A DNA stretch of 64,000 nucleotides. Source: Actinomadura cremea (lineage in GTDB: Bacteria; Actinomycetota; Actinomycetes; Streptosporangiales; Streptosporangiaceae). This document shows positions 1-8,416 of this stretch, piece after piece (position 1 is the first letter of the stretch; every line of letters starts with the position of its first letter). The notes beneath the pieces were generated by a model, which was given only the letters and a program-made list of their open reading frames with translations, made no database searches and was not told the origin of the DNA. The position numbers and the translations under genes were made by a program. The stretch lies in NCBI RefSeq assembly GCF_014648495.1, contig NZ_BMRF01000024.1, positions 56,888-120,887 of the forward strand, given 5' to 3'.

Positions 1-865
1 GCACGAGCCGGGGCGGGACGTCCGCCGCCCCGGTCACCGCGACGCGCACCGGGCCGGACGGGCGCTCGTCCAGCAGCGCGCGGTACATGGCGGGCGGCCC
101 CTGCAGGAACGCGGCCCCGCCCGCCCCGACGAGCGCCGCCAGGGCGGCGGCGTCGAAGGTCGCCATCGGCACCGCCGTGGCCCCGGCGACCGCGCACGCC
201 AGCAGGCCCGTCTTGTGCCCGCCTACGTGCGCGAACGGCGCCACGATCGGATACCGGTCGGCGCTCCGCAACCCGGTGATCCCGACCCAGGACCGCGTCG
301 TCGAGACCAGCCCGCCGTGCCGCAGGAGCACACCCTTGGGCCGTCCGGTCGTACCCGAGGTGTACTGGACGTGGCTGACGGACTCGCCCGTCAGCGCTCC
401 GGCGCGGCGCGGGATCTCGCCGTCCGGAGGAGGCCGCCGGCGGCCGGACGGTCGCACGGGACCCACCACCCGCGGGGCTCCCGCCCGCGCGGCGTCGGCC
501 GCCAGGTCGCGTCCGAGGAACTCGCCGTGCGCGACGACGACGCGGCAGCGGGAGCGTCCGATGATGTCGGCGGCCTCCGGCACGGTGTAGCGGGTGTTGA
601 CCGGGACGACGACGGCACCGGCGAACGAGGCTCCGTAGGCGGCGACGGCCCACGGCAGCCCGTTCGGCAGCCAGATCCCGACGCGCTCGCTCGGCGCCAC
701 GCCCGTCCGGACGAGTTCGGCGGCGGCGGTGCGGGCCGCCCCGAGCAGTTCGGCGTACGACACCGCCCGCGCCCCGTCGACGATCGCCGGGACGTCCGGC
801 CATCGGGCGGCGGCGCGTTCCAGCAGGCCCGGCAGCGTGTCCGCCGCCGCGGTGAAGGCGTCCAT
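1..865 (-). CDS. Acyl-CoA ligase (AMP-binding), 3' end outside window
   Basis: The N-terminal ~288 residues of an adenylate-forming acyl-CoA synthetase, read leftward and cut by the window edge. It would activate a carboxylic acid to its acyl-CoA using ATP. The N-terminus (MDAFTAAADTLPGLLERAA) is followed by the usual A3-type P-loop YTSGTTGRPKG near residue 170 and a downstream 'APFAHVGGHKTG' segment typical of the family. The ATG at 865 is preceded by a purine-rich ribosome site (GAGAGGGGG) and faces the MaoC gene at 924 across a 58-bp divergent promoter, so the two are probably co-regulated. The C-terminal domain with the catalytic lysine is not in the window, and the substrate is not predictable. 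Confidence 0.88.
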   Translation of the reverse strand, partial: MDAFTAAADTLPGLLERAAARWPDVPAIVDGARAVSYAELLGAARTAAAELVRTGVAPSERVGIWLPNGLPWAVAAYGASFAGAVVVPVNTRYTVPEAADIIGRSRCRVVVAHGEFLGRDLAADAARAGAPRVVGPVRPSGRRRPPPDGEIPRRAGALTGESVSHVQYTSGTTGRPKGVLLRHGGLVSTTRSWVGITGLRSADRYPIVAPFAHVGGHKTGLLACAVAGATAVPMATFDAAALAALVGAGGAAFLQGPPAMYRALLDERPSGPVRVAVTGAADVPPRLV

Positions 866-923
866 CCCGACCCCCTCTCGTGTATTTGATACATTATTCA
901 AAAATTGACGAGAGGGGCAGGGC
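866..923. promoter_or_regulatory. AT-rich divergent promoter 1
   Basis: A 58-bp spacer between divergent starts with a ~29-bp AT-rich core (about 881-909) inside very GC-rich DNA. The core contains TTTGA-N8-TCAAA. It is flanked by mirror-image ribosome sites, CCCCTCTCGT on the left and ACGAGAGGGG on the right. It probably drives both the ligase and the MaoC gene. Similar AT-rich cores occur at 1884-1900, 9710-9741, 15487-15511, 17609-17630 and 25498-25517. Confidence 0.5.
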
Positions 924-1376
924 ATGCGCGTCCTCAACGGGCTCGACGAGCTGCGGGCCGCCGTCGGCGAGCATCTCGGCCACAGCGACCACCGGGCCGT
1001 GACGCAGCGGGACGTCGACGCGTTCGCCGAGCTCACGGGCGACGACCAGTGGATCCACGTCGACACCGAGCGCGCCGCGACGGGGCCCTTCGGCGGCACC
1101 ATCGCCCACGGGCTCCTCACGCTGTCGCTCGGCCCCCGGCTCGCCCGGACGATCTACCGGATCGACGGCATGAAGATGGGCGTCAACTACGGCTACGACC
1201 GGATCCGCTTCCCCTCCCCCGTCCCCGTCGGCGCCCGCGTCCGGCTCGGCGCCACGCTGACGTCCGTGGACGACGTCCCCGGCGGCGTCCAGGTCGGCAT
1301 CGAGTTCGTCTGGGAGGTCGAAGGCGCCGCGAAGCCCGCCTGCGTCGCCCGGATGCTGCTCCGCTACACCGCCTGA
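924..1376 (+). CDS. MaoC-like (R)-specific enoyl-CoA hydratase, single hot-dog domain
   Basis: A 150-residue single hot-dog protein of the MaoC/R-hydratase family, which hydrates trans-2-enoyl-CoA to 3-hydroxyacyl-CoA in the cytoplasm. The hydratase-2 signature is clear: FAELTGDDQWIHVD at residues 34-47, with likely catalytic Asp40 and His45, then GPFGGTIAHGLLTLSL, which lines the substrate tunnel. Length is normal for stand-alone MaoC proteins. The ATG at 924 has a GAGAGGGG ribosome site. It is divergent from the ligase at 865, and a catabolic hydration step after ligation fits this context. Substrate is unknown. Confidence 0.85.
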   Translation: MRVLNGLDELRAAVGEHLGHSDHRAVTQRDVDAFAELTGDDQWIHVDTERAATGPFGGTIAHGLLTLSLGPRLARTIYRIDGMKMGVNYGYDRIRFPSPVPVGARVRLGATLTSVDDVPGGVQVGIEFVWEVEGAAKPACVARMLLRYTA

Positions 1377-1450
1377 CCCCGCGCCCGCCCCTCCCCGTCC
1401 GCCCCCACGCCCCCGAACACCCCCGGCCCCGGACCGGCCGCTTCCGGACG

Positions 1451-1855
1451 TCAGCCGGGCGTGATACGGCGATGGGCCAGGCGCCAGCCGGACGGCTCGC
1501 GGCGGAACGTGTCGCGGTAGTGGCCCATCGACTCCAGGCGCGGCGCGGTCGCGGTGGCGGAGTAGAACTGCCAGTACGACTCCGCGACGGCCGAGTCGGG
1601 GCCGACCGTGACGGCCGTGGTGGTGATGACGTGGCGGGTGTGGGACCCGGGGCCGGTGGCGCCGTCGGCGCGGCGCCGGGCGCCGGCGGCGACGATCTCG
1701 GCGCGGCCGTGCTTGACGGGCACGCCGGGCATCTCCCAGACGGCGTCCTCGGTGAAGCGGTCGCCGTAGTCGTCGAGGTCTCCGTGGTCGGACAGGTGCG
1801 CGATCCGGGCCAGGACGTCGCGGATCTCCAGCTCGTCCCGGACGGCGTCGGTCAT
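1451..1855 (-). CDS. SnoaL/NTF2-like small protein
   Basis: A 134-residue alpha+beta-barrel protein of the SnoaL-like/NTF2 superfamily (nuclear transport factor 2 fold). Family members include polyketide cyclases, dehydratases and ketosteroid isomerase relatives, and many are uncharacterised. Visible marks are the N-terminal helix DELEIRDVLARIAHLSD, the FTEDAVWEMPG strand and the terminal HYRDTFRREPSGWRLAHR segment typical of the fold. I chose the ATG at 1855, which has a GGGTGGAG ribosome site six bases upstream, over a GTG at 1867 that would lie inside that site. It faces the substrate-binding-protein gene across an AT-rich promoter. Role in the pathway is unknown. Confidence 0.75.
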   Translation of the reverse strand: MTDAVRDELEIRDVLARIAHLSDHGDLDDYGDRFTEDAVWEMPGVPVKHGRAEIVAAGARRRADGATGPGSHTRHVITTTAVTVGPDSAVAESYWQFYSATATAPRLESMGHYRDTFRREPSGWRLAHRRITPG

Positions 1856-1938
1856 GGTGTGCTCCACCCTTGTTGAAGAATGGATTTAATATATAAGTTG
1901 CCGTTGTACGAGTGTCGCCGGTCCGAAGGAGTCGCCCC
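1856..1938. promoter_or_regulatory. AT-rich divergent promoter 2
   Basis: An 83-bp divergent intergenic region with an AT-rich core. The 12-mer ATATATAAGTTG (1889-1900) recurs with one change as ATATATAAGCTG at 9722-9733, in both cases 23-38 bases upstream of a rightward start codon. AAGGAG at 1926-1931 serves the start at 1939. Confidence 0.5.
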
Positions 1939-3294
1939 ATGAGCCAGCAGGACGGTCCGCGCCACGCCGAGCGCATGTTCCCCGCCCCGGTCGACCACGG
2001 GATCGCGCGTCCGGACCGGGCGGTGTCGTCCGTGCGGTCCGGTACCGACACCGGGACGGACGGCGGCTACGAGAACGAGCTGTGGTACCAGGGCAGCGGC
2101 CGCATCGGGGAGAAGGCGGTCGAGTCGATCGTCGTCTACCCGCCGACGCGGGGGGTGGTCGGCCAGGGCGACCCGTTCGAGCCGGTCAGGATCGGCATCC
2201 TGATCGACATGGATCTCGGGCAGCTGCTCGCCGACCTGGTCGACCCGGTGATCCTGGCGATCGAGGACGCGCTGAACGAGGGCGTCTACGACCGTCCGGT
2301 CGAGATCGTCACGGTGGACGCGCGCGGCCTCCCCCGGGAGAACTATCTCAAGGTCCGCAAGGGGTACCAGCGCCTCGTGGACGAGGGCTGCGTCGTCGTC
2401 ATCGGGCCGTTCATCTCCGACAACTCCGTCAACCTGCGCGACACGATCAACGCGACCGGCGTCCCCTGCCTGGGGTGGACGGGCACGACGCTGTTCCACG
2501 GCGAGTACTGCTTCACCGTGGCGAACGGCGACATCCCCGTCGAGGGCGGCATGGCGGCGAACTGGTGCTTCCAGAACGGCCTGGAGAAGGTCGGGTTCTT
2601 CTGGGAGCAGGGGTCGTCGGGCGACCTGTACGCCGACTACTTCCGCATGGCGGCGCGGCAGTTCGACCTGGAGGTGGTGAAGGAGGTCCGGCTCACGCCG
2701 AATCCGCGCAACTTCCAGCGGCATCTCGCGACGATGCGCGACCAGGGCGCGCAGGCGATCGTCTACATGGGCTACGGGTACTCGACGTTCCACTTCGCCG
2801 ACGCGTTCAGGGCCCTCGACTGGGATCCGCCGCGCTTCATGGGCACCGCGTTCATGTTCTACTCCAACTCCAACAAGTGGGCCGAGGGCCTGGAGGGCTG
2901 GCACGGGGTCGACCAGCTTGGCGAGGACGGCGCCAACCCCAACTACGAGGCGATGCTGGAGCGGTTCGAGGCGCGGTTCGGACGGGTGTCGCGCAACGTC
3001 GTGGTCGCGCTGTCGTACGACACCGCGCGGGCGGCCGTCCACGGGATCGCCAACGCGCGCATCGCCGTGCCGGAGGAGGTCAAGGCGGGCCTCGAGAAGA
3101 TCAAGTGGATGCCGTGCACGAACGGCGGCCCCGGCTGCTACCTGACGTTCGCCGAGTACGACCACCGCGGCTACAAGGGCGACTTCCTCACCGTCCGGGA
3201 GCTGCGCGGCGGCGAGCTGCACTTCCGCGGCTACCACCGGCCGACGTGGCCGTCCAACACGCGGTCGCCGCTGCTGAAGCGGGGCGGGGAGTGA
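1939..3294 (+). CDS. Periplasmic-binding-fold type 1 (Leu-binding-like) protein without a signal peptide
   Basis: A 451-residue protein of the branched-chain amino acid/amide-type ABC substrate-binding family. The body from about residue 80 (VRIGILIDMDLGQLLADLV, then VVIGPFISDNSVNLRD and VPCLGWTGTTLFHGEYCF) matches the two-lobe type 1 fold. The ATG at 1939 follows AAGGAG and gives an N-terminus (MSQQDGPRHAERMFPAPVDH) that is hydrophilic, with no Sec or Tat signal and no lipobox cysteine. No ABC permease or ATPase lies nearby. Its stop overlaps the start of the next acyl-CoA dehydrogenase (GTGA), so it is translated with a catabolic enzyme. It may act inside the cell as a ligand sensor or carrier; this is inference. 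Confidence 0.82.
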   Translation: MSQQDGPRHAERMFPAPVDHGIARPDRAVSSVRSGTDTGTDGGYENELWYQGSGRIGEKAVESIVVYPPTRGVVGQGDPFEPVRIGILIDMDLGQLLADLVDPVILAIEDALNEGVYDRPVEIVTVDARGLPRENYLKVRKGYQRLVDEGCVVVIGPFISDNSVNLRDTINATGVPCLGWTGTTLFHGEYCFTVANGDIPVEGGMAANWCFQNGLEKVGFFWEQGSSGDLYADYFRMAARQFDLEVVKEVRLTPNPRNFQRHLATMRDQGAQAIVYMGYGYSTFHFADAFRALDWDPPRFMGTAFMFYSNSNKWAEGLEGWHGVDQLGEDGANPNYEAMLERFEARFGRVSRNVVVALSYDTARAAVHGIANARIAVPEEVKAGLEKIKWMPCTNGGPGCYLTFAEYDHRGYKGDFLTVRELRGGELHFRGYHRPTWPSNTRSPLLKRGGE

Positions 3295-4421
3295 CGCCGG
3301 TGGATCTCGTCTTCGGCCCCGAGCAGGACGAGCTGCGCCGCGCCGTCCGCGGGTTCCTCGCCGAGACCTCGCCCGAGTCCGAGGTCCGCAGGCTGATCGA
3401 GTCGGACACCGGCTACGACCGGCCCGCCTGGGACCGGATGGGCGCGCAGCTCGGCCTGCAGGGCATCGCCGTCCCGGAGGAGTACGGCGGCGGTGGCGGC
3501 GGCCCGGTCGAGGTCGGCATCGTCATGGAGGAGATGGGACGGGCGCTGACGTGCGCCCCCTACCTCGCCACGGCCGTCCTGGCGGTGGAGACGATCCTGG
3601 CCGCGGGCGACGCGGGCGCCGCGCGCGAGCTGCTGCCCGGCATCGCCTGCGGCGTCACGGTCGCGACGCTCGCGTTCGCGCCTCCGGGGCCCGGCCGGGA
3701 CGCCGGCCCGGCGGTCGCCGTGCGGGACGCGGGCGGACGGCCGGTGCTGCACGGCACGGCCGGGCCCGTCCTCGACGGCGCGGCCGCCGACCTCGTCCTC
3801 GTCGTCGCCGAGGGGGACGCGGGGACGGGCGTCTACGCGGTCCCGGGCGACGCGCCGGGGCTCGTCCGGACGCCGCTGGAGGCGTTCGACCCGACGCGGC
3901 GGCTCGCGCGCCTGGAGTTCGACGGCGCCCCGGCGCTGCCCGTCGGGGCACCCGGGGACGGGCGCCGCACACTCGCGACCGTCCTGGACCGGGCCGCGGT
4001 GGCGCTGGCGGCCGAGTGCGTCGGCGGCGCGCAGCACATGCTCGACACGGCGGTGGAGCACGCGAAGACGCGCGTGCAGTTCGGCCGTCCGATCGGGGCG
4101 TTCCAGGCGGTGAAGCACGCGTGCGCCGACATGTACATCGACGTCGAGTCGGCGCGGGCGGCCGCGCACCACGGGATGTGGGCCGCGGCCGGAGGCGGCG
4201 AGGGTCTGGAGGGGGCGGCGGCGCTCGCCAAGTCGTGCTGCGCGGACGCCTTCATGCGGGTGGCCGCGGAGACGATCCAGGTGCTCGGCGGCATCGGGGT
4301 CACCTGGGAGCACCCGGCGCACCTGTACTTCCGGCGGGCCAAGAGCTCCCAGGCGCTCCTCGGCGACTCCGCGCACCACCGCGACGTGATGGTCACGCGC
4401 CTGGACGAGGCGTCAGCCTGA
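3291..4421 (+). CDS. Acyl-CoA dehydrogenase, ~375-aa short type
   Basis: A 376-residue flavin-dependent acyl-CoA dehydrogenase. The N-terminus DLVFGPEQDELRRAVRGFL, the loop VPEEYGGGGGGPVEVGIV, VQFGRPIGAFQAVKHACADM and the C-terminal QVLGGIGVTWEHPAHLYFRRA are family hallmarks. It ends soon after this last motif and lacks the 'GGTSEIQRNIIAERVLGLP' tail, like one partner of the heteromeric alpha2beta2 dehydrogenases of actinobacterial sterol side-chain degradation. GTG at 3291 overlaps the previous stop; GTG at 3300 is an alternative with better spacing from GGGGAG. The end overlaps the convergent ligase by 9 bp. The likely partner is the long-type enzyme at 6139-7461. Confidence 0.87.
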   Translation: MTPVDLVFGPEQDELRRAVRGFLAETSPESEVRRLIESDTGYDRPAWDRMGAQLGLQGIAVPEEYGGGGGGPVEVGIVMEEMGRALTCAPYLATAVLAVETILAAGDAGAARELLPGIACGVTVATLAFAPPGPGRDAGPAVAVRDAGGRPVLHGTAGPVLDGAAADLVLVVAEGDAGTGVYAVPGDAPGLVRTPLEAFDPTRRLARLEFDGAPALPVGAPGDGRRTLATVLDRAAVALAAECVGGAQHMLDTAVEHAKTRVQFGRPIGAFQAVKHACADMYIDVESARAAAHHGMWAAAGGGEGLEGAAALAKSCCADAFMRVAAETIQVLGGIGVTWEHPAHLYFRRAKSSQALLGDSAHHRDVMVTRLDEASA

Positions 4422-6149
4422 CGCGGCGCCCTCCCCTTCCAGCAGGCGCTTGATGACCTTGCCAGTCTCGTTGTAGGGCAGCGACGCGCGGAACTCGACG
4501 TGGGCGGGCACCTTGAAGGCCGCGAGCGCCGCCGCGGTCCACGCGCGGACCTCCTCGGCGGTGAGGCTCGCACCGTCCCGCGGCACCACGACGGCCTTGA
4601 CCTCCTGGCCGAGCGTGGCGTGCGGGACGCCGATCACGCAGGCGTCCGCGACGTCCGGGTGCTCGACGATGCGGTACTCGATCTCGATGGGGTAGACGTT
4701 CTCGCCGCCCCGGATGATGAGGTCGCGCATCCGGCTCTCCAGGTACAGGACGCCGTCGACGGTGCGGCCGAAGTCGCCCGACCGGTACCAGCGGTCCGGG
4801 GTGAGGGCGTCGGCGGTCGCGTCGGGGTCGCCCCAGTAGCCGAGGAAGACGCCGGCGCCCGCGATGTGGATCCGTCCGACCTCGCCCTCGGGCAGGGGGC
4901 GGCCGTCCTCGTCGCGCACCTGGACGCGGACGGTGGGCGCCGCGGCCCCGACCGACGCCGGGTGCCCGTCCATCTCGCGTCCGTTGAGGAAGGTGCCGGA
5001 CCCGGTCGTCTCGGTCATGCCGTAGCCGTTCGTCACGGCGACGCCCGGCAGCCGCTCCTCGAACAGGCGCAGCAGCTCGGGCGCGAACGTGGCGCCGCCG
5101 CTGCCGACCGTCCCGACCCCCGACGTGTCGAAGTCGGCGAACCTCGGGTGGGTGAGCATGCGCCAGAAGTGCGTCGGGACGCCGTGCCACTGCGTGAGCC
5201 GGTGCTCGTGCGTGAGGCGCAGCGCGACCTCGGCGTCCCAGCGCCCCGGGGGCGGCAGGACGAGCTTGATGCCGAAGGACGGCGCGTTGGCGAGCGCCAC
5301 GCAGGCGCCCGACACGTGGAACAGCGGGTTGGAGAACAGCGACGCCCGCTGCGCGTCCGGCGGCGCCTGCCGCCGGCCGGGCGGGCCCGTCATCGCGCCG
5401 ACGGCACCGCCGAGGGCACCGAACAGGCCGAAGTGGACGAAGTTGCGGTGCGAGAGCGTCGCGCCCTTCGGCCGTCCCGTCGTGCCGCTGGTGAACATGA
5501 TCGCGGCCGGGTCGTCCTCGGCGATCTCCACGGCGGGCAGGGCGTCCGGCGGATCGGGCAGGGCGGTCGCCGCGGCGTGCAGCTCGTCCAGGGACAGGAC
5601 GGACGCGCCCGCGCCCGCCGCCCGGGTCTCGTGCAGGCGCGCCAGCGGCCGTCCCGCCCCGAAGATCGCACGGGGCTCGGTGAGGGCGATGCCGTGGTCG
5701 AGCTCCGCCGCCGTCCACCAGCCGTTCAGCCCGACCGCGATCGCGCCGAGCGCCAGCGTCCCCCAGAGGGCGAGGAGGTGCTCCGGCCCGTTCGGCGCGG
5801 CGATCGCGACCCGGTCGCCGCGCCGCACGCCGTGCCGTTCGGCGAGGACGGCGGCGTAGGCGGCGGCGAGCCGGTGCGCCTCGGCGAACGTCACGTCCCG
5901 TCCGGGCGCGTCGGCGAACGCCAGGTAGGTCAGGTCGGGGGTGCGCTCGGCGGCGCCCGCGAGCATGGCCGGGACGTGCGGCGCCCGTTGCGCGAACACC
6001 TCCGTGGGGACGCCGAGGACGTCCTCGACGCGGCGCTCGAACGGGCCTCCGGGGCCGCACAGCATCGCACGCGTGCCGTCGTCGAGCAGTTCATCTCCAC
6101 GCCATTCGAGGGTGCGGGTCGGGTCGGTGACGGTGGCGTCATCGGTCAC
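4413..6149 (-). CDS. Acyl-CoA ligase (AMP-binding), FadD-like
   Basis: A 578-residue ATP-dependent acyl-CoA synthetase, complete. Visible motifs are the P-loop MFTSGTTGRPKGATLSH, the A5-like NGYGMTETTG, the hinge/A8 region WYRSGDFGRTVDGVLYLESR with DLIIRGGENVYPIEIE, and the terminal A10 lysine in YNETGKVIKR. Length is normal. GTG at 6149 overlaps the end of the upstream dehydrogenase by 11 bp and has a GGGAGG ribosome site, so it is the last gene of a leftward operon (CoA transferase, SDR, dehydrogenase, ligase; 9685 to 4413). The sequence resembles FadD-type ligases for bulky acids, but the substrate is unassigned. Confidence 0.9.
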   Translation of the reverse strand: MTDDATVTDPTRTLEWRGDELLDDGTRAMLCGPGGPFERRVEDVLGVPTEVFAQRAPHVPAMLAGAAERTPDLTYLAFADAPGRDVTFAEAHRLAAAYAAVLAERHGVRRGDRVAIAAPNGPEHLLALWGTLALGAIAVGLNGWWTAAELDHGIALTEPRAIFGAGRPLARLHETRAAGAGASVLSLDELHAAATALPDPPDALPAVEIAEDDPAAIMFTSGTTGRPKGATLSHRNFVHFGLFGALGGAVGAMTGPPGRRQAPPDAQRASLFSNPLFHVSGACVALANAPSFGIKLVLPPPGRWDAEVALRLTHEHRLTQWHGVPTHFWRMLTHPRFADFDTSGVGTVGSGGATFAPELLRLFEERLPGVAVTNGYGMTETTGSGTFLNGREMDGHPASVGAAAPTVRVQVRDEDGRPLPEGEVGRIHIAGAGVFLGYWGDPDATADALTPDRWYRSGDFGRTVDGVLYLESRMRDLIIRGGENVYPIEIEYRIVEHPDVADACVIGVPHATLGQEVKAVVVPRDGASLTAEEVRAWTAAALAAFKVPAHVEFRASLPYNETGKVIKRLLEGEGAASG

Positions 6150-7461
6150 GTCGGCCTCCCGGGGTTGCGGCGGCGCCGGCCGGCGCGGGCCCGGCGAGCT
6201 CGCGGAACGGCACGGTGCGGTCGGGCGCGGGTTCGCGGGGCAGGCCGAGGATGCGCTCGGCGATGGCGTTGCGCTGGACCGCGTCGGTGCCGCCGCCGAT
6301 GCGCAGCCCCTGCGCGGTCAGCAGCTCCTGCCGCCACCGGGGCCCGTCCGGGGCGTCGTCGCCGGTCAGCAGCGCGTCCGTGCCGTCCAGGGCGAGGCCG
6401 ACCTCGGCGGCCTCGTGCGCGCGGCGCGCCACGAGCAGCTTCATGATCGACCCCTCCGGGCCGGGCCGCGCGCCGCGGTTCAGCGCGGCGCGCATCCGCA
6501 GCCCGAGGATGCGCAGCACCTCGTCCAGGGTGTGCACGCGCGCGATGGCCTGCCGGACGAGCGGGTCGCCGGCGCGGCCGCGGGCGCGGGCCAGCGCGAT
6601 CAGGTCGGCGGCCTTCGCGCCGCCCCCGCCGCCGATCATGGCGCGCTCGCTCGCGAGCGTGGTGTGGACGACCGTCCAGCCGCCGTCCACCTCGCCGACC
6701 ACGTTGCCGGCCGGGATCCGGACGCCGTCGAGGAACACCTCGTTGAAGTGGTAGGACCCGTTCATCTGCCGCAGCGGCCGCACCTCGACGCCCGGCGACC
6801 GCATGTCCAGCAGGAAGTACGTGATGCCCCGATGCTTCGGGACGTCCGGGTCGGTGCGGGCCAGCAGGATCGCCCAGTCGGCGACGCGGGCGCTCGACGT
6901 CCACACCTTCTGCCCGGTGACGACCCAGGTGTCGCCGTCGCGGACGGCCCGGGTGCGGAGGGCGGCGAGGTCGGACCCGGCCTCGGGCTCGCTGTAGAGC
7001 TGGCACCAGACGCGCTCGCCGCGCAGCAGCGGCGGGAGGTGCGCGTCGCGCTGGGCCGGGGTGCCGTGGCGCATCAGGGTGGGGCCGACCATCGACAGGC
7101 CGATGAGCAGCGGCCCGACGGACACGTCGTGCGGCGCCGCCTCCGCCGCGAAGATCGCCTCCTCGGCGGGGGTGCCGCCGCGCCCGCCGAACGCCTCCGG
7201 CCACGCGATCCCCGCCCAGCCGCCCGCGTGCAGCCGCGCCTGCCATGCCCGGGCGGCGCGGGCGCTGTCCAGTTCGTCCTTCTCGTACTGTTCGGCGGAG
7301 CGGGCCGCGGCGAAGTGCAGCCGCGCCCGCACCGTCCCGGCGAACTCGGGGGCGTTCGCGGCGAGCCAGGCGCGCGCCCGCGCCCGGAACTCCGCCTGCT
7401 CCGGCGTGTCCTGCGGGGCCCCGGCGGCCTGCGGGGCCGGCGGGCCGTTCGGCGCGCTCAC
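6139..7461 (-). CDS. Acyl-CoA dehydrogenase, ~440-aa long type
   Basis: A 440-residue acyl-CoA dehydrogenase with all three family domains. Motifs include WCQLYSEPEAGSDLAALRTR, WVVTGQKVWTSSA (FAD and substrate contacts), NEVFLDGVRIPAGNVVGEVDGGW, and the C-terminal GGGTDAVQRNAIAERILGLPRE. This tail type complements the short-type enzymes at 3291 and 13023, as in FadE-pair heterotetramers. GTG at 7461 overlaps the SDR stop (GTGA), and the gene's own stop overlaps the ligase start, so the three are translationally coupled. It would oxidise an acyl-CoA to an enoyl-CoA in the cytoplasm. Confidence 0.9.
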   Translation of the reverse strand: MSAPNGPPAPQAAGAPQDTPEQAEFRARARAWLAANAPEFAGTVRARLHFAAARSAEQYEKDELDSARAARAWQARLHAGGWAGIAWPEAFGGRGGTPAEEAIFAAEAAPHDVSVGPLLIGLSMVGPTLMRHGTPAQRDAHLPPLLRGERVWCQLYSEPEAGSDLAALRTRAVRDGDTWVVTGQKVWTSSARVADWAILLARTDPDVPKHRGITYFLLDMRSPGVEVRPLRQMNGSYHFNEVFLDGVRIPAGNVVGEVDGGWTVVHTTLASERAMIGGGGGAKAADLIALARARGRAGDPLVRQAIARVHTLDEVLRILGLRMRAALNRGARPGPEGSIMKLLVARRAHEAAEVGLALDGTDALLTGDDAPDGPRWRQELLTAQGLRIGGGTDAVQRNAIAERILGLPREPAPDRTVPFRELAGPAPAGAAATPGGRRDR

Positions 7462-8369
7462 CGCAGGCCCGGGGCGCGCGTGCCGAAGATGTCGGTGGCG
7501 AGCCGCATGCCGAGCGTGGCGGCGTCCCAGCGCTTCTCGCCGCTGCCGATGGTGGCGGACTCCCGCCAGCCCTCCATCAGGTGGATCTTGTCGTGGATCG
7601 CGCGGATCACCTGGCCCGTGACGTGCTGGGCCTCGTCGCTCGCGAGCCACGCGACGAGCGGCGAACTTCCGGCCGGGTCCATCGGGTGGTACTCGTCCTC
7701 GGCCAGGTCGTCCGGCTCGAACGGCTGCGCGTCCCCGGCCATCGTGGCGGTCAGCCGCGTCATGCCGCCGGGCCCGACGGCGTTGACGGTGACGCCCATC
7801 CGGTACAGCTCGAGGCTGGTGGTCAGCGTGAGCCCGACGATCGCGGCCTTGGCGGTCGCGTAGTTGCTCTGGCCGAAGTTGCCCGACAGCCCGGCGCCCG
7901 ACGTGGTGTTGATGATCCGGCCGGTGAACGACTCCCCCGCCTTGGCGCGGGCGCGCCAGTGCCGGGCGGCCAGGTGCGTCAGCAGCCACGTTCCCCGCAC
8001 GTGGACGCGCATGACCTGGTCGAAGTCGTCGGGCGTCATGTTCCAGACGACCTTGTCGCGGACGATCCCGGCGTTGTTCACGACGACGTCGACGCGGCCG
8101 AACTCCGCGACCGCCCGGTCGACCAGGGCGGTCGCCTGCTCGGTGTCGGCGACGTCGCCGTGGTCGGCGATCGCGGTGCCGCCGCGCTCGGCGATCAGCT
8201 TCACGACCTCGTCGGCGTCCCGGCCGGACCCCTCGCCGTTCACGCTCCCGCCGAGGTCGTTGACCACGACGGCGGCGCCGTGGCGGGCCAGCTCGAGCGC
8301 GTGGCCGCGGCCGATGCCGTGCGCCGCGCCCGTCACGATGGCGATCTTGTTCTCCAGCAGCCGAGCCAC
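7458..8369 (-). CDS. SDR family dehydrogenase (HSD17B4/MFE-like)
   Basis: A 303-residue short-chain dehydrogenase/reductase. It has the NAD(P) site VTGAAHGIGRGHALELARHG, the NNAG motif (VVNNAGIVRDKVVWNM) and a catalytic Ser...YxxxK segment (NTTSGAGLSG...NYATAKAAIVGLT). The N-terminal pattern with the VVVNDLGGSVNGEG loop resembles the 3-hydroxyacyl-CoA dehydrogenase domain of multifunctional enzyme type 2 and actinobacterial 17beta-HSD-like proteins. A 3-hydroxyacyl-CoA oxidation step is therefore the best guess. GTG at 8369 has a strong AAGGAGG ribosome site. It is the second gene of the leftward operon and overlaps the dehydrogenase start by 4 bp. Confidence 0.87.
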   Translation of the reverse strand: MARLLENKIAIVTGAAHGIGRGHALELARHGAAVVVNDLGGSVNGEGSGRDADEVVKLIAERGGTAIADHGDVADTEQATALVDRAVAEFGRVDVVVNNAGIVRDKVVWNMTPDDFDQVMRVHVRGTWLLTHLAARHWRARAKAGESFTGRIINTTSGAGLSGNFGQSNYATAKAAIVGLTLTTSLELYRMGVTVNAVGPGGMTRLTATMAGDAQPFEPDDLAEDEYHPMDPAGSSPLVAWLASDEAQHVTGQVIRAIHDKIHLMEGWRESATIGSGEKRWDAATLGMRLATDIFGTRAPGLR

Positions 8370-8416
8370 GGTTGCCTCCTTGGGGTCGGTGTTCGGATCG
8401 GTCGGGGGCGGCGGGC

